Below, piece after piece: positions 1-10,325 of a stretch of DNA of 17,794 nucleotides (position 1 is its first letter; every line of letters starts with the position of its first letter). The notes beneath the pieces were generated by a model. The model worked only from the letters and a program-made list of their open reading frames with translations. It was not told where the DNA came from and made no database searches. The stretch is from contig JABUQX010125976.1 of assembly GCA_015478945.1 (NCBI GenBank), forward strand, positions 1-17,794, read 5' to 3'. The DNA comes from Trachelipus rathkii (Eukaryota; Arthropoda; Malacostraca; Isopoda; Trachelipodidae). The translations under genes and the position numbers were made by a program.

Positions 1-600
1 ATTGACACTCTATTCTGACGGAAATACATTCGCTTTCTTAATTATTGACATCTTTTCATTGGTTGATCTGTCAGCATACTTAGGACTTCACAATCGCGTA
101 GTCCGATTCCTCCCAGTCATTCTTTCTCTCTTCTCTCTCTTAAGTTTATGAAAATTTGACCTCGGGCCTTGGAAATACCAGTTGTGGGGACTTCTCACAC
201 TGCACGTTTCATACTTCAATACTTTTTCCTTCTTACTCTATTTCTTCTTCCTTATCTGTCTGTGTCTGGTGACCTTCTAATATACTTATCGGGCACTCTC
301 TGCAAGGCTTTCGTCTCTTTCATTCCTCACTCGGCTGTGGACTTTCACTATCTCATTTTGGTTATGTGTTCTCAATTTTGCTTTGCGACTCTTTCTCTAA
401 GTAGTGTTCCCGAGGCTCACTGTTGGTCTTACCATATATATACTCCACTCATAATTTTGATCAGTTTGCTCTGGTGGCTAAGTGTGCGTCTAGGAGTTTT
501 GCTACAAAATCTTAACAACGTAAGTGCTGATACTTCTTGAATCTTTAATGATCAAAACATTGCTTGGGCATATTCCAGCGCGTAACAGCGGTTTCTTAAA
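1..600. other. Pyrimidine-rich unassigned stretch
   Basis: This stretch is rich in T and C on the given strand, for example CTCTCTTCTCTCTCTT near 130, and has ordinary complexity. A 123-codon frame runs from 169 to 540, but it must start at TTG. It encodes a Leu/Ser/Phe-rich product (LLTLFLLPYLSVSGDLLIYL and similar), which is what translation of T/C-rich DNA gives. No domain, signal-peptide cleavage context, splice pattern or nearby coding feature supports it. I call no gene here. Confidence 0.5.
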
Positions 601-2490
601 TTTATTTTTCATTAATAAATATATCTATATATCTCTCTATATATATATATATATAATAAATATCTATATATATATATATATATGATATATAATCCGACTG
701 TCGTCGGTGCAATTAGTGTGGATTTATGATATATATATATTCTCTATTAATCTTTCTTAATACTTCGGTATCTTACTCTAACCAAACCTAAACAGACCCT
801 ACCATCTTTTAAATCTACTACATCCCATATATGATTGTTTCATGTTTATATATTAGTGTTATGTGTAATTATATACTTTCATTTACAATTTAAGTCTTTT
901 ACAACAATTAATTCTATTATTAATACTATATTATTATACTGATATATATTAATCAATTTCCTATATCTTTATACTTATTCAATAATTTATACTAATTATA
1001 AATCCTATCTATTCTTATACTATCACCTATATCTATTATCTATATTTTATCTATATTACCATTGATCAACTTTGCAATATATCTATAACTATATGTATAA
1101 ATATCTATCTATCTTCTATCTATCTAATCTATATATCTATATATACTAATTATTATCTATTCTTAATTAAATATATCTATAGTTATATATTATTTTAATT
1201 ATTATTATAATCTATTATTTATTATTATTTAGTTTTTCTATCATATATTAATAAAACACTAATTTTTATTATATATTATAATTTATTATTATTATTTTAT
1301 ATTTATTATTATTTTATTTATTATTATTTTATTTTTTTTTATTATATTAAATTAATTATTATTAAATTTTTTTTTTTTATAATTATTATATATATATTAG
1401 ATATATAATAGATTATTATATATTATAGATATATTAGATTATATTATTTATTAATTATTTTTATCTATTATATTTTTATATTTATAATTTATTATATAAT
1501 ATATATTATTATTATTATTATATTATTATTATTATTTATATATAATATTATATTATTTATTAATTAATTTTTAACTTATAATATTATATATTGAAATATA
1601 ATGTTATATTGTATCTTTTATATAGATATCAGCACTTGGAATTTTTGGTAAAGTAGTTAGTGTATTATTACGTAAATACGATTATAGAATATATTTCGTG
1701 TAATATAGTGTACTATAACTAATACATATATATACATCTTAAAAAATAAATGTTATTTATCAAGAATAAGTAAAAATGAATATATAAACAAAACAAAATA
1801 TAATATGAAATTAAAATCTCTAAAACTATTATATAGATATTTAGTTTTATATATATATACATAATTTAAATATATAGATGATGAATCATGAGTGAATCAC
1901 AATTATATTTTACTTACAAGTCGTCCTATATTATATACAGTATTGTACAACAATAAAGCGATACTCCAATATATCTTTAAATAGATATTGATCAAGAGAA
2001 CATGTTAATCCATAATAATTAATAGAACTATAATAAAATATTATAAACATATCTAGTTATGTATACTCCACTATATTTACATATATATATTAATATATAT
2101 AGTAATATAATATCTAATATATATATAATAAATATTAAATAATAATATAAATTGAATAAAATTAATAAATATAGATCTTTTCTATTATAATATATAATAT
2201 ATTAATATTAATATTATTATATATATCATATATATATATATATATAATATATTATCATTATATAATATATAATATAGTATATAATATATAATATATAATA
2301 TATTATATAATTAATATATATATAATTATATATAATTAAGTTATACTATATATATAAATATATATAATTATTATCAAATTAATTTACAGATCTTAACGGG
2401 AATATACATACTAGTTAATCATATATAATATATATATATATATATAACATCATCCTCACCTTCCTAAATTAAGGTATCTATCTATATAAT
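600..2490. repeat. Low-complexity A/T-rich tract with TA, TAT and TATC-like runs
   Basis: Almost every base is A or T. TA dinucleotide runs occur near 636-655 and 664-684, TCTA-type runs near 1090-1145, and TTA/ATT-type runs at about 1200-1560. No coding frame, RNA gene or transposon terminus is visible. The only GC-containing islet of note is the small hairpin at 694-707. Such sequence is typical of decayed microsatellite-derived intergenic or intronic DNA. Confidence 0.8.
694..707. repeat. Small GC-rich hairpin in TA-rich DNA
   Basis: CCGAC, loop TGTC, GTCGG form a perfect 5 bp inverted repeat. TA-rich DNA flanks it on both sides within about 20 to 30 bases. The composition contrast is visible, but the stem is short and no function can be assigned. 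Confidence 0.3.
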
Positions 2491-2494
2491 AATT

Positions 2495-2747
2495 GGTTGA
2501 CTGGACAGTCTAATGGCCTATGCGGCTTCTTAAGCTACTATTCTTATTTATTATTTATTATGGGTTTGACTGTGACATTCTAGAGTGACTAATGCGCTTC
2601 TTAATTATAATTTTTATTGGTTGTGCACTCATTGTGGAAACATCCTTTGTCGAATTAGGTCAGTGCGCGGGTTATTAACGTATGTATTATTATCTATTAT
2701 GGGTTGACTAAGACATTCTGCAGAGGTTAATGCAGCTCTCCTTAATA
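2495..2747 (+). repeat. Satellite block A, forward copies
   Basis: Forward copies start at about 2495 (alpha-like, GGACAGTC), 2563 (beta-like, GACATTCTAGAG) and 2701 (beta-like, AGACATTCTGCAGAGG). A badly decayed copy may lie at about 2617-2680. Each ends in a version of TGCGGCTTCTTAA followed by A/T spacer. The block ends where the orientation flips, at about 2748-2770. Confidence 0.75.
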
Positions 2748-2770
2748 TATATATGTATAACTAATAATCT

Positions 2771-3804
2771 AAGAAGCTTCTATTAACCTATCTAGAACTC
2801 ATCTCCAGTCAACTTCGGAGTAATATAATAGAATAATATTAAGAAAGCCGCATGTCCTATTTAAGACTGTCCGCAGCTCAACCGATAAAAAATTAAGAAA
2901 TGCTGCATTGGCCCCTCTGTAATGTCCCAGCTAACCAGTAGTAAGGATAATAAAATAGCGAATATAATACTCCTAAGAATGTCCTGTGAGTGGGAGTACT
3001 CATATGACTGTTTCAAGTCACAATGTGTTAGCAAAATACAATCTGATAATTATTTAAATAATAATATTAGAAGCAGCATTGACCCTATCTAAGAATGTGC
3101 TCAGTCAACACTAATAATAAGAAGTAATCACTTAAGTACAGTACTCGCTTTGGTACTTTTTTAGACTGCCAGTCAACCAATAAATTAATAATTAGGAAGC
3201 GCATCAAGCCTTTTAGAATGTTCCTAGTCAATACAATATTAAATAATAAAATAAGCATTAACATATTAGAAGCTGCATGGTCCTATCTAGACTGTCCCAG
3301 TCAACAATAATTTAATTATAATAATATATAAATAATAATTAAGATAAATGTGACTAACATTGAATTACTTCACTGGAATGCTCAAACGTTAAATACTACA
3401 TTATAAAAATATATAAGATAATATATATAAACTATGAATTAAGTCTTTTTATATACTTTTTATAAGTCATATTCAATAAAAATTAATTAAATTGAAAATT
3501 AGCCGCATTGGACCCCTCTAGAATGTCCCATAGTCAACCTAATAAAAATTAGATAATAAAGAATTTTTCTTAATATGTATTATATGTATTAAATAGGAAA
3601 TATGTAATTATATTATATGATAAGATAAGTCAATGGGCCCTACTAAAGGAATTAGATTGATAATAACAATTATTGATGTAGAACAATGAATTATATAAAA
3701 AGCGATTATGGTCTTCTAGAAATTCCCAGGTAAGTCCAGTAAAAATTAATAAATAAAAAATAATTCAAGCAAGGCAAGCATGGACCTATCTAGATGTCCA
3801 GTCA
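2771..3804 (-). repeat. Satellite block B, reverse copies
   Basis: The same core appears as its reverse complement, beginning AAGAAGC(C)GCAT and ending TGTCCCAGTCAAC. Copies lie at about 2771-2813, 2841-2882 (alpha), 2895-2935 (beta), 3068-3109 (beta), 3140-3178 (alpha), 3194-3232 (beta), 3267-3305 (alpha, well preserved), 3501-3538 (beta, well preserved), 3701-3737 and 3771-3804 (alpha). The 3310-3495 interval holds only weak traces of the core. The block is flanked on both sides by forward copies, so the array contains two inversion junctions. Confidence 0.8.
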
Positions 3805-3862
3805 CCATAATAAATTTGAATAATTAAGGAATAATTTCTTCTTAATTATTAATTATTATTAA

Positions 3863-5085
3863 GGTTTGACTGGGACAGTCTAGATATGGTCATACGGCTC
3901 TTAGTGTGAATTATTTATTCTATTATTTGTATTAGTATTTTTGTGGTTGTAGCTTGGATAACGTCTCGAATGTGCCGCAGGTGCTTTTTAATTATGATAA
4001 ATACTATGTTACATGTAATTACATATGTATGATATAGTATCAAAATTATTTTAATTTCTTATTATTTTGTGTGGGATTGACTGGACATTCTTAACAATTC
4101 AAATGTGGCTATATATATATTATTATATTTTATATTGTTTGACTTGGGACAGTCCTAAATTTAAGTAACCATTTAGCTGACCTCTGAAGGTTTTAAGATT
4201 ACTTAATTATTATGTTATGAGTTGAATCGGGACATTCTAGTAGGGATCATGTGGCTGTTTAAATGATATACTATTTAATGTTATTATGATTATTACTTTT
4301 GACTCTGGGACAGTTTATGAATAAGGCCTCAATCCTGCTTTCTTAAGTTATTAATTCTTATATATTATTTTTCACTAATGGGTTTTCTGTTTAACAGTTC
4401 TAGAGTGGCCAATGGCAGAGTTTAATATTCTATTTTTATATGGTGTGATTGGGTAACAGACTAGAAAGTAGGACGCAGATCGCGGCTTTCTTAAGTATGT
4501 ATTTTTCTGAGTTATATTATGATGCTGACTGGGAGTCTAGAGTTGGTTATGGAGGCTTACTTAATTTTCTAATTTTTTTCGAGTCATAATAATTATACAT
4601 AGATTAGGTATGAACTGGGACAGTCTAGAAGTAGACCATATGGCTTTAAGAAATTATCTTATTAATTAATTTATTATTGGTTGACCTGGATATTCTAGAT
4701 TAAGGCCAATGTGGCTTTTTTATTATTAATTTTTATTGGTTTGATGGGACAGTCTAAAATAGGACAAATGCGGCTTCTTTAGTATTAATGTTATTTATAT
4801 TTATTGTGATTTTACTGGGACATTCTAGAGGGGTTCCTGCATTTTTTCTTATTTTTTCATTAATTATTAATAAACTATGGTATGATTACTGTCTAGATAG
4901 GAGCATGCGGCTTCTGAATTATTTGTTCTTATTTATATAGAAATTAATGGTGAGACATGTATTTGCACTTGAGACATTTCTGATTTTGTTATCATGTGTG
5001 CTTAATATATTTATTAATTTAATTTTTAAATTATTTGTATTGAGTGTGCTGGGAAGTCTAAAAATTAGATTGACTCAATTCTTAA
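3863..5085 (+). repeat. Satellite block C, forward copies
   Basis: Copies begin at about 3863 (alpha), 3944 (decayed), 4073 (beta), 4137 (alpha), 4221 (beta), 4297 (alpha), 4381, 4442, 4524, 4608 (alpha), 4679 (beta), 4738 (alpha), 4805 (beta), 4879 (alpha) and 5041 (decayed). Mean spacing is about 74 bp. Same-subtype spacing is about 126-160 bp, for example 4073 to 4221, 4679 to 4805 and 4738 to 4879. The alternation is clearest at 4073-4340 and 4608-4915. Confidence 0.8.
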
Positions 5086-5440
5086 CTTATGTTACTTATT
5101 TTCCGGCATCTTAATTTACATTAACTTATTCATTAAGATAAATTATTGCTTGAATATCTTAAATATATGATATTTTTATATATATAAAACATGATAAAAA
5201 ATATACTGAATGATATATAATATAATATAAAAAAGTTAATATAAAATAGAGTAGTTTATATAATATAAATAATGATATAGTATATGATAATATATAGTGA
5301 TAGTAATGTATAATTTATATGTTAGTATAATATAATAGATAATATATATATACATAGTCATATATAAAAAACTTAATAAGAACTTATGTGTGATGTTCTT
5401 GGCCATTTACGTTTGGGAAGTAGTACTCGGGTATTATTTT
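5085..5440. other. A/T-rich stretch, nothing identified
   Basis: This A/T-rich sequence with scattered TATA runs follows the satellite array. It holds no repeat core, RNA gene or meaningful open frame. Complexity rises only from about 5390, leading into the exon-like segment. Confidence 0.6.
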
Positions 5441-5450
5441 TTTTTCTCAG

Positions 5451-5547
5451 TCGGCAAAAACACATATTCCGTATATGATGGTCAGAGCATAAACAGTAAA
5501 AACATTCAGCGTATGGAACCTGATTGGCGAGGATCTGGTTCGCTAAG
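5451..5547 (+). CDS. Possible internal coding exon, product unknown
   Basis: A run of T followed by CTCAG ends at 5450, a good 3' splice acceptor. AAG|GTATTG at 5545-5553 is a plausible 5' donor. Between them is 97 bp with one uninterrupted frame: two bases, 31 codons and two bases. The conceptual peptide begins GKNTYSVYDGQSINSKN and continues IQRMEPDWRGSGSL. The other two forward frames contain stops. The segment is more balanced in composition than its A/T-rich flanks. I do not recognise the peptide. A 61-codon frame with an ATG covers 5373-5558 on the opposite strand, and a frame of about 30 codons can be open by chance. The case therefore rests on the combination of both splice motifs, frame and composition. 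No partner exon in compatible phase was identified. Confidence 0.22.
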
Positions 5548-5559
5548 GTATTGAGCATC

Positions 5560-5880
5560 TTAATAAAAAGTCTGTGCTTTTTATATTATTATTTTGGGTT
5601 AGAGATGAAATAGAGTAGTATGTTTAAACATTGGAAGAAATTTTATGCAAAATGCCTAAGTAAAAGACAAAAGTAAATATTTTATTATTTTATATAAAAA
5701 TAAAAAGTTTTAAAAAATAATGTATATTTCACTCACTAATAATAAATTTTGAATAGTTTGAAATAAGAATGTTTTTTTTCTAAAAAACTTTAAATTGAAA
5801 TAGGGTTATCTCTTTTTTAAAAACTTTGGAGGAGTGTTGTTTACTAAGAATTTGATAATAGGAACGGGTTTTTTCTATAA
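5560..5880. other. A/T-rich stretch with T and A runs, nothing identified
   Basis: This is A/T-rich DNA with homopolymer runs such as the T stretch near 5773 and near 5813. No open frame of note, repeat core or RNA gene is visible. Confidence 0.55.
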
Positions 5881-6460
5881 ATATTAAATAACATAGGTTT
5901 CTTGTGGAAACGTGGGGATCCCTGTTGGTGTCTCTCGGTTACTCCTAAGAGTTTGAAGGATATGTTATTATGTTTACTATGGGACGATGTCGGTACCCCG
6001 ATGATAGAGGACACAATATATGAGATAATTATTTATTAGAGTAAACTTTATCATATATCTTTAATATACTCAGTGGTAATCTGCAGCCGGTAGCCCACCG
6101 ATGCTGGTATCCGGTGCTTTTTCTATGATGACTCTTTACACAACAATGAGACTTTTCTTTCTTTCCCCATATAATCTGTTTTTCCATCATATCATAGTTT
6201 GAAAGTTGGTACCCTTTGAAAATAGGGTTTGAGGCCCCATGAACTCACGGAGTTCTGCAATACATGGTGTATAGCACTGAAAATTACTCCTCCATTTGAG
6301 ACTCTTCTTCCCTTGTTCTTATTTCTTCTTCCATCTTAACTGTAAAGCCAGTCATTCTCATACTATTGTTTTTTCGTTTTTTCAGTGGGAACCCCTTCCA
6401 CGGGGCCCCGGGGCCCTTAAACTCATTTGAGGGTTTTGAAAGCACCACAATCGTTAAACG
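5880..6460. other. Mixed-composition island, no gene recognised
   Basis: GC content is clearly higher here than in the flanks. A minus-strand frame without a start codon is open through about 5855-6035. It encodes segments such as KHNNISFKLLGVTERHQQGS that I cannot assign. Three GGTA(G)CCC motifs occur at 5992, about 6089 and 6208, the first two followed by a related CGATG. They may be remnants of a degenerate repeat of about 100 bp. The island ends at the GC-rich block near 6400. A decayed transposon is one reading, but no domain supports it. Confidence 0.35.
6388..6440 (+). other. GC-rich block after a pyrimidine tract: possible transposon end or splice acceptor
   Basis: GTTTTTTCGTTTTTTCAG precedes TGGGAACCCC, and then CACGGGGCCCCGGGGCCC spans about 6399-6416. 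The block CAGTGG...AACCCC...GGGGCCCC resembles in style the CAGTGGTTCCCAAC termini of some hAT-type DNA transposons. No matching opposite terminus and no flanking 8 bp target duplication could be identified. Alternatively the CAG is a splice acceptor, with a 31-codon open frame (GNPFHGAPGPLNSFEGFEST) until TAA at about 6480. Neither reading is secure. Confidence 0.15.
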
Positions 6461-7029
6461 ATGTTACTTAAAAATTAATTAAGGACCTAATATAGGGTTT
6501 AGACATGTTTTAAAATGTGTTCCGTAGAATTAAAATACTACTACGATTGAGGCAGGTAACATTATAAGCATAAGTCTATATTTCATCAAGTCTCATCTAT
6601 ACACTCAATAAAATTTCAAATCTATCTAGGGGGCATTTCGAAAATTTTTACGGAGGATCAGGCATGGCGCTATAAATAGAAGCGTAGCAGTTAAATTCTT
6701 GGGATAAGGATGGTGGGTTACAATCCACGAAGCAGATGAATTACAGGGGAAGATGCAGAGAAAAGAATGTTTCAGTTTTTAAACTTTTGCCCATGTTCCT
6801 TCTATTGTGTTTAGGGAGGCTTTAATTTGGAAGAGGTTTGGCGTGACACACACTGGAAAAAAGGGGGACTGCAATCCGTTTTGATAACTAAATGGAGAAT
6901 TCTGGTGAAGTAGGCCTAGAATTAAATTAGCTAGAATATAGATGATGGGCGGAAAGTGTTAACAGTTTATTACCTAAACTCCAGAAGATTAAACGGCGGT
7001 TATGTAAAAGCCATGGGTGATTTTCAGAT

Positions 7030-7030
<1 letters not shown>
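6460..7030. other. Mixed-composition stretch, no gene recognised
   Basis: Sequence complexity is ordinary but no sustained open frame is present. TATAAATA at about 6671 lies within a GC-flanked segment, and GTGGGTTACAATCCAC at 6713-6728 resembles a weak tRNA T-arm. Neither is backed by the other parts of a promoter or a tRNA gene. The 6640-7020 sequence could be a decayed interspersed repeat. Confidence 0.35.
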
Positions 7031-8367
<1,337 letters not shown>

Positions 8368-8395
8368 CTTCTTTTTCATCTATCTATTTTTTTCA

Positions 8396-9060
8396 TTAAG
8401 ATTGGGTTAGTGAGTGACAGCATCGGAAAAGAAAAGCAGTAGGAGAATAAGTAACAAAAAGTCGAAAAGAAAGCACGGTTACCACCCCTCTGTATAATCG
8501 GTTTACATTTCCGTTTTATGCAGATCTTTTTATATTATCTGTCGATCTCAAGCCGTATATTTTATCTGGAATTTGACTCTAATAAAGAAACCTTTTGGTA
8601 TAGGATCTAATAGTCCTGTATCTTTGCACCTCTCTCATATTCTTTTATCCATACTATTCGTATTTAGATATTTAGAAAGAGTCAAAGAAAGTTATTACCA
8701 TCATGCTTTACCTCCGCGGAGACCTATCTCCCAACGTTTAAATATCATGTGAGCTTAAAGTGGTTGCATTTAACAACTTTAGACATTGTTAGGCAATATA
8801 GCACAAAGCTAGTTCGCAAAACATTATTGGGTTCCGATGTCTTGATATAAAAAACATCCAGTTATAATCATAGTATACTACATTAAAACTATTAATTTAC
8901 GTCGCATTTGGCTTTCTTCTAAAAAAAGATAGATTCAACATACCACTGTTTCTTAGCAATATTGATTTCCGACTGACAATAATCGATAAGACGTGACTTA
9001 TTCTAATACGGCCTGTCTTGGCAGCTTTTGGTGTAAATAATGTATGCTATATTAATGAAA
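8396..9060. other. Mixed-composition island, no gene recognised
   Basis: Complexity is ordinary from the A/G-rich start (8420-8485) through to about 9060. One weak exon-like segment is present at 8524-8597. No other sustained frame, RNA gene or repeat is recognised. Confidence 0.4.
8524..8597 (+). CDS. Weak exon-like segment, product unknown
   Basis: TTTACATTTCCGTTTTATGCAG ending at 8523 would be a fair splice acceptor, with TTTTG|GTATAG at 8597/8598 as a poor donor. The 74 bp between them are open in one frame, encoding IFLYYLSISSRIFYLEFDSN and a few more residues. The hydrophobic, Ile/Leu/Tyr-rich composition is what random A/T-rich DNA gives. The peptide is not recognised. I list it only because of the acceptor. 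Confidence 0.08.
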
Positions 9061-9171
9061 AAATATAGAGATCTTTTAAGACAGAGCAGCAACTTTTATT
9101 TCACTTTCAAATTACAATGATTATGAGATAAGTGTAATTAAGATAAGTAAAATAATAATAATACTTCTTAC

Positions 9172-9277
9172 GCAAACACAGTCTAGAAGCGCCATATATC
9201 TTTTCAAGCCTTTCACAGGAAAGACCTTCGCTAATGCGAGGTGCTTCCAACTTGGAAATAGTATCCAAAATCTTCCA
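9172..9277 (-). CDS. Possible exon on the minus strand, product unknown
   Basis: On the minus strand an AG at 9279-9278 precedes TGGAAGATTTTGG, and the segment ends at TTTGC|GTAAGAAG, a consensus-like GTAAG donor. The 106 bp between are open for 35 codons. The conceptual peptide begins WKILDTISKLEAPRISEGLS and ends CERLEKIYGASRLCL. The acceptor is weak because a TA-rich tract replaces the pyrimidine run. Two plus-strand frames are also open here, one with its own CAG and AGGTGC motifs, so frame openness is not decisive. The composition contrast with the flanking TA runs is clear. I do not recognise any of the translations. Confidence 0.15.
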
Positions 9278-9289
9278 CTATATATAATA

Positions 9290-9740
9290 GAAATATATAT
9301 ATAAAGAAGTTCCTCATTATATATATTTCTATATTATTATAGTATATTATATATATCATATATATATAAATTTTATATTAGTATATATATTCTCACTATG
9401 GGTGATGGTTTGGCGAAAGGAGAGTAAAGAGTAATATTAATATATATACATATATATAAAACATATACATATATATATACTTATTATTTGAAAACTATTT
9501 AGATATATATATTAGTTGCAATATGGTATAGGTAGGGAGGTATTTAAATAGGTGATATTACTATAAGAAAATAAATGGGTAACTAATCATATATATTATT
9601 ATTGATAAATGTAATATATATTAGTTTTATATATATTATTTGATGGTACTAAAGTAGTTATAATAGTAACTATAACATTTTATATTCGAGGGAGAGTATA
9701 ATATAATATATATTTATAATATTGCATATAATATACTTGA
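9290..9740. repeat. A/T-rich low-complexity tract
   Basis: TATA-type runs alternate with short mixed segments, for example GTGATGGTTTGGCGAAAGG at about 9402-9420. Nothing further is identified. Confidence 0.65.
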
Positions 9741-9743
9741 TTA

Positions 9744-9956
9744 TCAATTTTGAAAAAGAGAGGTCCGACTAATTGGAGATCCACCAAAGAAAGCATGCAT
9801 AAGACCAAACTCAGGGTTCCCCATATGGAAGTTTAATGAGGTATGCGGAAACCTAAGAGGGTTTGTCCTCTTATACCCTCCCTGTCGTGATACTACGAAA
9901 TGAGCTTCAATGCACTTCTTTGGAGTGATCTCAAAAATAGAGGATCTCACGCCATA
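9744..9956 (-). CDS. Possible terminal or internal exon on the minus strand, product unknown
   Basis: On the minus strand a long T run followed by CAG ends at 9957, a good splice acceptor. The following 213 bp are open in one frame for 70 codons up to TGA at 9744-9746. The conceptual product begins YGVRSSIFEITPKKC and includes GGYKRTNPLRFPHTSLNFHM and NPEFGLMHAFFGGSPISRTS. It is of clearly higher GC than the A/T-rich flanks and has varied amino acid use. I do not recognise the protein. A start inside the ORF would have to be GTG or the internal ATG, so an acceptor-led exon is the more natural reading. A competing plus-strand reading has an open frame (RLIGDPPKKACIRPNSGFPI) running to a good GAG|GTATGC donor near 9841. 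The strand is therefore not certain. Confidence 0.22.
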   Translation of the reverse strand, partial: YGVRSSIFEITPKKCIEAHFVVSRQGGYKRTNPLRFPHTSLNFHMGNPEFGLMHAFFGGSPISRTSLFQN

Positions 9957-9959
9957 CTG

Positions 9960-10286
9960 AAAAAAAAATATAACAAGGATTAAAAAAGATTTGGTCGTTT
10001 TTTAATATTATTATATAGTATTATTATTAGGTATATATAGTATATATAAGAATGAAAAAGTGGGTAATAAGTAGAAATATTTACTTATTATATATTAATA
10101 TATATTATTAATATATATTATAATTGAATATTATAGATATACTCAATAATATATACTATTGTTGGTAGGTAAACAAAAAAAAAAAAAAATAAAATAAAAA
10201 CAAAAAAATAAACTAAAATAAATACTATACAATTAATAATATAGCATATATATAATATATTATCATATATATATATATACTATATA

Positions 10287-10325
<39 letters not shown>

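Larger units (their letters stand above)
2495..5085. repeat. Degenerate minisatellite/satellite array, two alternating monomer subtypes
   Basis: About 30 related cores of roughly 40 bp recur every 60-80 bp, separated by spacers such as TTAATTATTATT. In forward orientation a core reads GGTTTGACTGGGACAGTC, then TCTAGA, then a G-rich/CCAATG segment, then GCGGCTTCTTAA. Two subtypes are visible. Alpha has GGGACAGTCTAGATAGGA followed by CCATGCGGCTT. Beta has GGGACATTCTAGAGGGGC followed by CAATGCGGCTT. Individual copies differ by many substitutions and 1-3 base indels. Several intervals, for example about 3310-3495 and 3985-4070, hold strongly decayed copies or only A/T spacer. No open frame crosses the array, and I do not recognise the family. 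Confidence 0.85.

Noticed and set aside
169..540. 123-codon open frame, the longest in the window
   Set aside because: It starts at TTG, is Leu/Ser/Phe-rich as expected from T/C-rich DNA where stops are rare, and shows no recognisable domain or splice context.
3501..4820. Heat-shock elements from the TTCTAGA words in the satellite
   Set aside because: The pentamer spacing of GAA and TTC units does not fit an HSE; TTCTAGA is simply part of the beta monomer.
2495..5085. CRISPR array
   Set aside because: Units are heavily diverged, change orientation, and have A/T-rich low-complexity spacers in a eukaryote-like context; no cas-like gene is present.
5373..5558. 61-codon minus-strand frame with an ATG
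   Set aside because: It has no recognisable similarity. The overlapping plus-strand exon reading at 5451-5547 has splice signals and explains the same composition island at least as well.
6671..6678. TATAAATA as a core promoter
   Set aside because: The word is common in A/T-rich DNA. No initiator at the right distance and no gene downstream were found.
6665..6728. tRNA or tRNA-derived SINE: GGTTACAATCC resembles a polymerase III B box, with GTGGG...CCAC as a partial T-arm
   Set aside because: The B box has two mismatches including the TTCGA core. The A-box candidates fit poorly and no cloverleaf or anticodon arm can be drawn.
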